64,000 nucleotides of DNA from Calamus simplicifolius (lineage: Eukaryota; Streptophyta; Magnoliopsida; Arecales; Arecaceae). The stretch is from contig UESW01001615.1 of the NCBI GenBank assembly GCA_900491605.1, forward strand, positions 18,880 through 82,879, written 5' to 3'. Positions 35,201 through 47,200 of this stretch are shown here, piece after piece. How positions within the stretch are numbered: position 1 is the stretch's first letter; every line of letters starts with the position of its first letter. The notes beneath the pieces were generated by a model. The model was not told the DNA's origin. It worked only from the letters and a program-made list of their open reading frames with translations, and made no database searches. A program made the position numbers and the translations under genes.

Positions 35201-38200
35201 CCTTTGGTGCACTTGGCCAACGGGGCCTTTGCCCTTCGTGCGGCGGTGATCCATACAGGGGAGGCGCTCGCACGCACCCTCGGGCAGGTCGATAAGTACA
35301 AAGAGCAGAGCCGAGCACTGTCCGAGAAACTTGCTCGGCAGCAGGAGGAGGCCAAGATTCGGGAAGAGGACCTGAGCGGCCGGGCGAAGGAAGCGGAGTG
35401 CCGGGCTGAAATTGAAAAAGGCTGAGCCGTCGTGGCCGAGACTAGGTTAGCGCTGATATCAGCCAGGCTGGAGGCGGCCTACAAAAAGATCGAGGAGCTG
35501 ACCCTCCAGCTCCAGCGGTCGGAAGGCCAGGTTGACACGGTCATGGACGAGGTCCGAGCCGCCGTGAAAAGAGCCGCCGCGGCAGAGAGAGCGGCGGTTG
35601 ATGCAAGCCATGAGCGGGCCGGGGCGGTGGCCCATGCTCACGAAGCCAGTGCCCACGCCGAAGAGGCCGAAGGCAGGGCTTGGGAGGCCGAGGCGCGGGT
35701 CAGGGAGGCCGAGGCGAGAGCCGGGGAAGCTGAGGCGAAAGCCCGAGAGGCTGAGGCAAAAACCAGAGAGGCTGAGGTTCGAGCCGAGTCCGCCATTGCC
35801 AGCTATAAGGCCTCTGCGGAGTTTGAACAAGAAGTTGTTGAGGCCAGCCTCGACGCCTTTACAAGGGGCTTCGACCTTTGTAAGGTGAAGGTGTCCGCGG
35901 CCTTCAATATTGACAGCTCCGACCTCGAGGAGATCCAGGCCGGGGAGCTCGGCGATGAGGAACCGGAGGAGGAGGAAAAGGCCGGAGAGGAGCCGGGGGC
36001 GGAGCAGGCCCTGAAATACTCTGTACCTTTGTTTTCTGCATTTTGCACTTTTCTTTTCCTTTTGTAACTGACCTGGGGTCAAATTTTGTAATCATTCTAA
36101 GAGATTAAATGAAAGGGAAGTTGTTCTCCAAATGTCTTGCCCTTTTGCTTGTGAATATCATGTATGTCGGAGGTGCTGCGGCAGATTCCCATACTCTGGC
36201 TCGATAGTGACTTGAACAAGTCTGCGAAGATTCATGCTGCTAATTAGGCCCTCGATTCATTAGGTCCCTGACCAGCTAAGTAAACTAGTTAATTGCCGGT
36301 CGCAAGGGTGAGTCCAAGTGAATCCAAGGATGGTTCTCGAGAATACGCCAGGAACTTGCAAACTCAGGGAGTCGCTTGGAAGAGCGCGAAGCTGTTGGAT
36401 TCATGGGGGCGCCTTGGAGATTGATTCTGAAGACTACCTTGAGGGGCGGAGTCCGTTGGAGATGGCGCTGCCCCAGCCAATGCCCTATTAGTCATAGTGC
36501 CGACGGGCCCTAACCTTGAACCGCCCTAGGGACTTGCATGTCGAGGCCAAGGCCGAGAGGAAGAGCCGGGGCGGAAGCGGATGCCCATCAACCAATTAGC
36601 CATTGGTCATTGAGGTAGACTTAGAGCTGCTGAGACAAAATTATGGCTATCAAGAGCCTTTTGAACCCCGGAGGGTGACCTAGGAGTTGAGGGTCTTTAG
36701 GTTCCTTTTGAACCCCGAAGGATGACCTGATAGTTGAGAGTCATCGGGTTCCTTTTGAACCTCGAAGGGCGACCTAAGAGTTGAGAGTTATTAGGTTCCT
36801 TTTGAACCCTGAAGGGCGACCTGAGAGTTGAGAGTTATCAGGTTCCTTTTGAACCGCCTGGGGGGTTTAGGAACCGCTGCGAGGGGCGACTCGACCGGTT
36901 ACGGAGCCTCTAGGGACTTGAACGACTCGGAGGCACCGCCGTGCCGGGGCCGAGTGGTGTCCCATAGGCCGCGATGCCGGCGAGGTTCTTTTAAACTGCC
37001 TTAGGGGTTTAGGAACCGCTGTGAGGGGTGAGTCTACCGGTTACGGAGCCTCTAGAGACTTGAACGACTCGGCAGCACTGCCGTGCCGCGGCCAAGTGGT
37101 GTCCCATGCGCCGTGATGCCGACGAGGTCCTTTTGAACCGCCTCGGAGGTTTAGAAACCGCTGCCAGGGGTGATTCGACCGGTTACGGAGCCTCTAGGGA
37201 CTTGAACGACTCGGGGGCACCGACGTGCTAGGGCCGAGTGGTGTCCCATGGGCCGCAATGCCGGTGAGGTCCTTTTGAACCGCCTCGGGGGTTTAGGAAC
37301 CGCTGCGAGGGGTGACTCAACCGGTTACGGAGCTTCTAGGGACTTGAACGACTCGAGGGCACCACCGTGCCGGGGCCGAGTGGTGTCCCATGGGCCGCGA
37401 TGCCGGCGAGGTCCTTTTGAACCGCCTCGGGGGTTTAGGAACCGTTGCGAGGGGCAACTCGACCGGTTACGGAGCTTCTAGGGACTTGAACGACTCGGGG
37501 GTACCGCAGTGTCGGGGCCGAGTGGTGTCCCATGGACCGCGATGCCGACGAGGTCCTTTTGAGCTGCCTCAGGGGTTTAGGAACCGTTGCGAGGGGCGAC
37601 TCGACCGGTTATAGAGCCTCCGGGGACTTGAACGACTCGGGGGCACTGCCATACCGGGGCCAAGTGGTGTCCCATGGGCTGCGATGCCGGCGAGGTCCTT
37701 TTCTGAGATCTGGTCCTTGGACACCAGGAAGAAAGAGCTTCGGTGTTGAAGAGAATCCTTGATTGCTCACAGCATAAAGAAATACATCATTGATAATATT
37801 GATGGAGGTTGTCCGCATTTTAGGTACGTGGGATGGGTCGGCCGTTGAGCTCTTCAATTCGGTACGCTTCTTGACGAAGTGCCTCGGTGACGCGGTAAGG
37901 ACCTTCCCAATTGGCGGACAGTTTGCCCCCCCTCTGTCGGTTTGGACACCTCAGCCTTTCTTAAAACCAGATCTCCAGGGCGAAACACCTTGGGACGGAT
38001 CCGGGCATTATAATACTTGGCTGTTCATTGGCGAAAAGCTGCCATACGTAACTGTGCCCGATCATGTGCTTCATCGATGAAGTCGAGGCTAGCTCTCAGC
38101 TGGGCAGAGTTGTTTTCTTCATTGTAGGACTCCATGCGTGGGCTAGGCAATCCGATCTCCACAGGAATGACTGCCTCGGACCCGAAGGCTAGACTGAAAG

Positions 38201-41200
38201 GGGTTTCTCCTGTCGGAGCCCTTGGGGTCGTGTGGTAGGCCCATAGTACGCTAGGAAGCTCTTCTACCCACCGGCCTTTGGATCCGTCCAGCCGGGTTTT
38301 AAGTCCCCTGAGGATAGTGCAGTTCATAACCTCAGCCTCCCCATTGGTCTGTGGGTGGCCGATGAAGGTGAATCGATGGTGGATGCCCAGTTCATCGTAG
38401 AAAGTCTTGAATGTGGCATTGTCGAACTGGCGGCCGTTATCGGTGACGAGAGTATGAGGTAGGCCGAAACGACATATTACTGACTTTCAGAAGAAGGCTT
38501 TGACTTTGTTCTCAGTGATCTTGGCCAGTACCTCAACCTCGACCCACTTGGTGAAGTAGTCGATGGCGACAATCAGGAACCTCCGCTGTTCCGAAGTTGG
38601 GGGAAATGGTCCAAGGATGTCCATCCCCTACTAGGCAAAGGGCCATGGGGCCGAGAGTGGATTCAAAGGGACAGAGGGTTGGTGCTGGATATGCGCGTGG
38701 CGCTGGCAACCGTCACACTTCTGGACCATCCTGGCAGCGTCATCCCTCATGGTGAGCCAGAAGTACCCTTGACGGAGGGCCTTCTGAGCTAGGAACCTGT
38801 CCCCCAGGTGATTCCCGCAGATGCCTTCATGAATTTCTCTGAGGATGTAATCGACGTCAGCAGGTCCTACGCACTTGAGCAGGGGGTAGGAAAATGAACT
38901 CTGATACAGGCTTCCGTTCAGGAGGGTGAATTTGGAGGCTCTCCTTTTGAGTAGCTTAGCTTCGTTGCGGTCAGCGGGAAGAGTGCCGTCTGTGAGGTAG
39001 CGAATGTAGGGATCCATCCAGGTCGGCTCTTGGATGAGCGGGAAGATCTCTTCTTTGTCTTCTATGCTGGGCCTTTCCAAGTGCTCAACGTAGCCATTCC
39101 TCGTGATGCCGTCAGTCGAGGTGGCCAACCGGGAGAGGGCGTTGGCCTTGGCGTTCTCGCTCCGAGGGATGTAGCCAATGCTGAAATAAGAGAGCGGAGA
39201 GACCAGGAGCTGAACCTTGCTCAAGTACCGGGCCATGACGAGATCACGAGCCTCGTACTCTCCGTTGATTTGTCCGGAGACGAGTTGCGAGTCAGTGAAA
39301 GCTCGGAGGCTCTTTATTCCAAACTCCTGGACGAGCCTTAGCCCCGCTAGCAGAGCCTCATATTCGGCCTGATTGTTGGTGGCCTCGAATAAGAATCGGA
39401 GGGCGCATTCCACCGTCTCTCCCTTTGGGCTCGTAAGAATGAGGCCGGCGCCGCTTCCTTGGGAATTCAAAGCGTCGTCCACTTGGAGAATTTGGGATTC
39501 GTCGCCGCCCTCCGACTCAGCAACGAGCCGCTTAGTGGGAGCCTCCTCGGTCAGCTCCTCCGCCCAGGTGCACTCAACCAAGAAGTCGGCCAGGACCTGG
39601 GACTTCAGGGTAGGTCGAGCTTGAAAGGAGAGATCAAACTCTTCCAGCTTGATGGCCCATTTAGCAAGTCGGCCTAAAGTATCTGGGTGAGCCAGGATGG
39701 CTCGGAGGGGTTGGTCTGTAAGTACTACGATGGGATGAGCTTGGAAATATGAGCAGAGACACCGAGTAGAGACGATCAGAGCGAAGATGATCTTTTATGT
39801 CTTGGAGTATCTGACTTCCACATTGTGAAGCACCTTGCTTACATAATAAATAGGTCTCTGGGCCCCGTCGGCATCAAGACGCACCAAGACAGAGCTAACG
39901 GCTTTTGGAGAGGCGGCAAGGTAGAGAAAAAGGCTCTCCCCGTCTTTCGGTTTCGATAGGAGTGGCGGGAAGGACAGGAATGCCTTTAAGCCGTCGAAGG
40001 CCTTTTGACAATCATCCGTCCACTTGAAGCTGTTCACCTTCCGCAAGGCTTTGAAGAAGGGTAAGCATCACTCGGCTGACTTGGAGAGGAAGCGACATAA
40101 AGCCGCCACCCTCCCCGTGAGTCGCCGTACCTCCTTCTTGCTAGATGGCGGCCTCATATCGAGGATGGCGCTTATCTTCTCAGGGTTAGCCTCAATTCTC
40201 CGTTGGGTCACCATGAAGCCTAAGAACTTGCTCGCCGTGACGCCGAAGGCACACTTTTTGGGATTCAACTTGACTTGGAAATGGCGGAGGTTGTTGAAAG
40301 TTTCTTCTAGATCGGAGACATGGTTGGAAGCGCAAGTGCTCTTTGTCAACATATCATCTATATAGACTTTCATGTTCTAGCCCAGTTGATCTTGGAAGAC
40401 CTTATTCATCAGCCTCTGGTATGTTGCTCCCGCATTCTTGAGTCTGAATGGCATTACCTTATAGCAATAGATACCTTTCTCTGTCACGAAGGATGTATGC
40501 TCCTCATCGATCAGGTCCATCTTTATTTGGTTGTACCCAAAAAAAGCATCCATGAAGCTGGGAAGCTTATGGCCGGAGGTGGAGTCCACCAGCTGGTCGA
40601 TCCGGGACAGGGGGAAGCTGTCTTTCGGGCATGCCTTGTTCAGGTCGGTGAAGTCGATCCCGATTCCCCAGCTCCCATTCGCCTTTTGTATCATGACTAC
40701 GTTGGCTAGCCAGCTAAGGTAATGTGCCTCTCTGATATGGCCGGAGCTAAGCAACTTGTTGACCTTTTCGTCGATGGCCTTCTGCCGCTCAGGAGCAAAG
40801 CTTCTCTTCCTTTGGTGGACCAGACAGCACTTCGGGTCAATGTTGAGCTTATGGGTGATCACCTCCGGAGGGATACCAGGCATGTCGGACGCCGACCAGG
40901 CGAATATGTCCGAGTTGGCCCGCAGAAAAGTCAGGAGACGGTCGCGATCCTCTGGAGGGAGGAGCCCACCGACATGCTCAGTCTTCGTCGGGTTGTCTCC
41001 GAGGGGAAAGGTTAAGAGCCGCTTAGCCGGCTCTCCTCCTTTGCTGGACTCTCTGGGGTCAGGCGCTTCCGAGGCCGACTCGGCCTCCTGAGGACTTGAT
41101 GCTGCATGATAACAAGGCAATACCGAGCTGACCTCCCCCCGCATTTCGTCGACCCCCGCCGCTGGTGGGGAATTGCACGAGCAAGCGCTGAGTAGAGATA

Positions 41201-44200
41201 ATTGCATCCAACAGATTTAAGCCCAGTCGCCCAAGGATGGCATTGTACGCTAAGGGGACTCGTACAACTAAGAACTTCATGATGACTGTGCTCTGGCATG
41301 GCGGTGTTCCGGCCATCACAGGCAAGGATATTTTTCCCTCGACCCTCACCGAATCCCTAGTAAATCCGACTAGAGGGGTCGCCACGGGCTGAAGAGAGTC
41401 AAGAGACAATCTCATCCTAACAAATGCATCGTAGGTAAGGATGTCAGCTGAGCTGCCACTATCAACCAATATTCTTTTTACAGGGTGTTTGGCGATCGTC
41501 ATGGAGATGACGACGCCTTCATTATTTACATTTTCAACAACTGCTGACCCCCTCCCAGGAATTATATTGTCTGGCTCTTCCTTCCCTCCGGCCGCTTAGA
41601 TGAAGAAGTCGCTTCCCAGGACACCATCCCGACCGTCCGCTCTATGGGGGTGTTGTCGACGGTGGCCTGAACAGGCGGGGGCCCCATAAGGGCCAGCAGC
41701 AGCGGCGAGGCCTTCTGGACATACTTTCCGAGGTAGTCCCATCAGATGAGCTCCTCGATGGCATGCTTCAGGTTGTAGCAATTGTCGGTGTTATGGCCAT
41801 AGTCCTGGTAGAAGCGGCAGTAGCGTCTTTTGTCACGGGGGGTGCCATTCTTCATGGGAGGAGGTCGTTGGAGGTAAGGCTCGCCTTCAATCTCCAAAAG
41901 ATGTGAGAGCGAGGGACAAGAAGAGGCGTGAGCTCGCCCTCCCAAGGGACCAGACTCTGACGCTCGCGGTTTGGCCGGAGGGACGGCTCGGGCTGCCGGG
42001 GGCGAGAAGATCCGCTTGGCTTCGGACGAGCGGGCTTGCGGCCGGATCCCCTCGAGGATTGTCGGTGGGTGAGGTCGACCTCGTCCGCGCGGATGTACTT
42101 CTGAGCTCGGAGGAGGAGGTCGGCGTAGGAGCCTGGTGGCTTCTTGTCCAGGGAGAAGGTGAAGTAGGACGGAAGGAGCCCCCACTTCAGAGCTAACGTC
42201 ACCACCGCATTGTCCAGGTGATAGACTTCGAGGGCGGTAGTTTTGAATCGGGCCATGAAATCCCGCAGTGACTCTCCCTCCTTCTGACGTACAGAGAAGA
42301 GGCTGTCAGTGCCTCTCAGGATCTGCCGGCAAGCATCAAAATGTGCCAAAAAGGCCTTTTCTAGCTCTCTAAAGGAGTCGATACTGTGAGGAGACAAGCA
42401 CGTGTGCCAGGCGCGGAAGGCTTTCCGCAGAGTGGCGGGGAAAGCCTTGCATAGAAGGGCATCCGTAGCGCCCTGGACCTGCATCATGGCCTTGTAACTC
42501 TCAAGATGGTCGAAAGGATCCGTCGTACCATTGTACGGATCTATCTGGGGGAAACAAAATCTGGAGGGTACAGGCTTCTCCAATATCCGGCGGGTGTAGG
42601 GAGGACGAGTGTCATACTCCTTCGGTTGATTGTTGAGTCTCCTGGTGAGCTCATCCAGTCGCTGGCGGTATTCATCCAGGCGATCCTTCGCCTGGCGATT
42701 GATTGTGGGGGTCCCCCTGAGTGGCTCGGAGGATGATGAAGAAGAAGAAGATGGGGAAGGATGCGGAAGACAAGACTTCCGCTTTGGCTCCGCTTGGCAC
42801 CGTGGCTCTGGTGGAAGCTTGCTCGGGCCATAGTCGGGGGATCGTGACCGCTTGAGGGGCTCACGATGGGGCTTCCTAGGGGAAGCCCGGCGACGATCGG
42901 CCTCTCCTTGAGGAGAGCCTCTCTCCTTGCAGATTGTTGACTAGCAGGGGGAGCGGTTTGATGCTGGATGGCCATGGACTGCTGCTCCTGAAGCCGTGGA
43001 CCATGGCAGTAAGAGCTTGGACTTGTTGGGCAAGGCCGCTAGCTGATCAGCTAGGGCCACTGCGTCTGGTGATGGGTAGGCGACGGGAGGATCGACAGTG
43101 GGGAGGTTGGCCTCCTGCTGCCTAGCCGATGGAGGATGCCCTCCAAGGTAATTGGCAGAAGCATCCTAAGCCCACGTCATCACCATTGCTAATAGAGGGA
43201 GAATGAAGAAATGCTGCAGAGGTCGTATCTTCCTTTCGCTCCCCCCTACCTGGCATGCCAAACTGATAACGCCCGATCACCTGTGTTGAGCACTGGGAAG
43301 ATTGATCTGGTCGCCGATGAGATTCTCACCCAGCCGGACAACCTGCAAGAAGTCCTGAGACCGGAGGGGTTCTCCGGGGGACCCTCCGATGCCCAAGTCA
43401 ACGATCGATGTCACAGCTGAAGAAGAGCTCGAGAGAGCTCTTTAGGGCAGAGAAAGCTCCGTAAATAGAGTTTCCCTAGGGAAATAGGGCAAGAGAGTGC
43501 TTATGTTTTGCATACCTGAATCTCTTGTGGACTTACCCTTTTATAGGCAGTTAAAACTTGCATGGGGATTAGCCGCGTGATATTTCGTGAGGGAGAAATG
43601 TCAGCGGAACACGTGGGGGTTACGTGAATTTGGGCTGATTGGTGGGTCCTATCTCATCGAAGAGGGGAGCTGGCGGTTAGTGGGTCAAGTCCCATCAGTC
43701 GGCGGAGTTAGCCGGTAGGTGGGCCTGGTCCCATCGACGGCGTGGCCAGGTGGTATGTGGGTCTAGCAACGCCAGTTTGGGCGAGTCAGAAAGACGGTGG
43801 CGTTGTCAGGTGTAGGGCCGACCTGAAGAGGTCGAGGCCGTCTCGGTTACCTTGGATATGTCGGGACCGACGGGGCCGACCTGGAGAGGTCGGGGCCGCC
43901 TCGGCTAACTTGGAGATGCCGGGGCCGACGGGGCCGACCCGAAGTGGTTGGGGCCGCCTCGGCTTGCTTGGAGAAGCCGGGGCCGATCTGGAAAGGTCGG
44001 GGCCGCCTCGGCTACCTTGGAGATGCCGGGGCCGACGGGGCCGACCTGGAGAGGTTGGGGCCACCTTGTCTAACTTGGAGATGTCGGGGCCGACCTGAAA
44101 AGGTCGGGGCCGCCTCGGCTTGCTTGGAGAAGCCGGGGCCGATGGGGCTGACCTGAAGAGGTCGGGGCCACCTTGGCTACCTTGGAGAGGTCGGGGCCAC

Positions 44201-47200
44201 CTCGACTACCTTGGAGATGCCAGGGCTGACGGGGCTGACCTGAAGAGGTCGGGGCCGCCTTGGTTAACTTGGAGATGCCGGGGCCGATGGGGCAAACCTG
44301 AAGAGGTCGGGGCCGCCTCGGCTACCTTGAAGATGCCGAGGCCGATGGGCCGACCTGAAGAGGTCGGGGCCGCCTCGGCTAACTTGGAGATGCCGGGGCC
44401 GACGTGATGTGTTCGCGCCACGTGGTTAATTTTGCCATGATTACTCCCGCGGCTTTATTCGCTACATCATTGGCTACATCACTAAGTATTATGATGAAGG
44501 TTAGGTGGTTGGACTGATTATTGCAAAACTCTCTGAATGTAGATTGAATGTTTGTATAGTTTTTTATCTACAAAATCAAGCCACTTAATTTCCTTTCTTA
44601 AAATTTATTTCAGAAAACATGTGGTCTTCTGGCTTCATGATCAAACCATAGGCCTTCTTTTTGCAAGTTTGAGGAGCATAAATTTCTGTAACTTATTGCA
44701 GGTAGCAAGTGTGGTCAGCTCGAGCATCCAGCCTTTTCAAAATATTACTGTTGTGGTGAGTTAGGAGATGGATGATTGCTGCATTGGAAATTCAGTGTTT
44801 GTTGCTGCAATCACCATTGTGCTCTTTCAATACGTTTGATATGAATTTGGGCTTTCTTTGTGTTGGTAATCACATTACAGGGTTGGATACAGTCAAAATT
44901 CAGTTCTGATGAGATACATAAATGGGTCCAGCATCATATCAATAAAGGCTTCACAGGTTGGTTTAAGGAACAGTAAACATTGCCATTCCTCTATAGCAGA
45001 TGTAGATGTGCTTACTTGTGGATGTAACATACAATGGATTTATATACGAATATCAAAAGCTAAGGACATCCCCAATCCGTTCATTCTGTTGTAGCAAGAT
45101 CTACCATTTTTGATAAGACTCCGCCATGACAGGATCACCCTGTGTTTGGGGTTTTTTTTGTCAAGGGGGGGGGGGGGGGGGGGGGGTGGTGAAGAGAGGC
45201 TATTTTTGTATTTTGAATTAGTAACATCCAAGTTACAAGAGCAAGTTTACCCTTGCACCAGGATCTATCCTTTACTGTTTACCTCACCTACGTTTGTTTA
45301 TTCCGTGTTTAAAGCACAACCTTGCTCTAATACCACTTATCCTAATTTAGCTTCTACTGTGCTCCTTATGAGTCTGGTACTTGCATAATACTTTGTTGTG
45401 TATGAATCAACCTTGCCAAATGCCCCTTACATCGGCCTTTTGTGCCAGACTATACACTATGGGATCTTGTAGGACAGATGGAATTGTCACGTCATTGGCC
45501 AAGAAAAATAATTTCAAATGGTTTTTTTTTAAAAAAAATGTTACATACTTAATCTAAGGCTTCTTAGTCTGCTTGTTGTTACAAGTGAGGGGTGGCTGGG
45601 AGGAATTTATCATCCACTATCCATAACCAACACGCTAGCCTTTTACACATGTGAGAAATTTCCTTAGGATTCTTGATTTAGCTTGTTTTTTAATGAATTT
45701 TTCAACTATTTTATGAAAATGAAGTACTTTGGAGCCTTTTGGAGTTCTTTAATCAACAAAACTGTCTTCTTATTATCCTTCTCTACCTTAAGATGAACTT
45801 CTTGCACCTTATGCCTTGTGTTCCAGGCATCTGGCTGAACTGTCACCACTGTGTTCTCATGGTCATCTTTGATTGAAGTCATTGTAATGCGAAGCTTGTT
45901 CTTCATATTTCTTCTTCATCTCAAGAAAAATATGTTTACTAGTGATATGCCACTTTGTTTGTAAATGAATGATCTGGGATGCCATTTTAAATATGTAAAA
46001 GCAATTCTTGCTCCATGAGGTTGGAATTGTGTACGTATACCTCAGTAGGTTTTCCTGGGAAGTATTAAAATTCAAAATAGAACAAATGCCTAATGCAAGC
46101 ATTAATTTTGATTTGTACATCTGATATGAAAGGAATAGCGACTTAAGTTTGCCTGGGGTTATTCTTGTTCTTTTTGCATGATACTCTTATTTACTGCTCT
46201 ATACTTGTTTTGTTTGCTCAAATGTGCTTGATTTAGGACTGAGAAATGTGGCTTAGATTTTATATATGTCTGATCTTGTGTTTATCTGTTTGTTTTTCAG
46301 CCCTTGAGAAACTGTTAAAGGACAATGCTGGAAAGTATGCAACAGGAGATGAAGTCCAACTGGTTTGTCTTCTTAAGATTTTGTTTGCATTTTGTGGGAT
46401 GTTTTAGGAATAAAGTTTATTTAAGGGTGAATAAGATCTATATCATTGTGTGGAGATATGAAAATATATCCTTATGAATTACATTTTGCAAAACCTCCTA
46501 ATAATCATTTCAAAAAATAATAATTTCTCACTATGTTATTGTTATTTTTAAAGTCTCAGTTCCTGAATCACATATTGATCTTAATCCTTCCAGAGACCTA
46601 ACCTGTAATATTGCGTGTCAGTCTCCTTGTGATCATTCCAAAAATAATAAGTGCTCACTATGTTAATACTATTTGGAAGTCCCAATTTCTTAAGCATTGA
46701 ATATGGATCTTAATCCTTCAAGAGTCTTATTTTAGTTTACGTTGTCTTTTATGTTGTGAATACTTGTGAAAGTTTATGTTGTCCTGCAATTTTAGTTTAC
46801 CAATTGTCTCTGTTGTTACTGTAATCTAATTTTAGCTGCGAATTGTCTCCCATCTTCTTACTTTTATTTTAAGCAGTTAATTGCTTTTTTATTATTTTAT
46901 TTTCATTAACGTTATTTTAGGATACTAACAAGGTAATTCATTTGCTTATTCTTTGAAAGTTGAAAATCTGTTCCTTTAATGCATAACCTAACATCTATTC
47001 CCAAGCAGAAAATTTCTAATGTCCTTATTGCTGGGTTAAAGCTTGAATATGTTCAAGAAAAAGCACTCAACCATTCTCTTGCTTCAATTGCCAAAATTTT
47101 CTCCTTCATTACATGCCGGAAGACCCTGTATCGTTGCTGGAAGTACCAAGGAAGCATCTGTTATTTCTCATTCCTACTTGACATCTCAATGAATGGAGCC

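Larger units (their letters stand above)
31626..44481 (-). mobile_element. complete Tat-lineage gypsy element in GSTZ intron 4, antisense to the gene (12.9 kb)
   Basis: LTRs lie at 31626-32912 (3') and 43264-44481 (5'). CTAAG occurs at 31621-31625 and 44482-44486, the target duplication. On minus, in order: 5' LTR, PBS, gag, protease, RT, RNase H, second RNase H, integrase, a tandem-repeat spacer, an ORF in the opposite direction, purine tract and 3' LTR. Gag-pol has frameshifts and stops. The LTRs differ by something like 8% over their first 200 bases by my count, so the insertion is old. Without it the intron would be about 423 bp. Confidence 0.95.

Noticed and set aside
37248..37762. Overlapping frames of 69-77 codons at 142-bp intervals
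   Set aside because: Same sequence read in shifting frames of the 142-bp array.
45706..46120. Minus frames of 66 and 85 codons in GSTZ intron 6
   Set aside because: No recognisable domain, no promoter, and no repeat partner.
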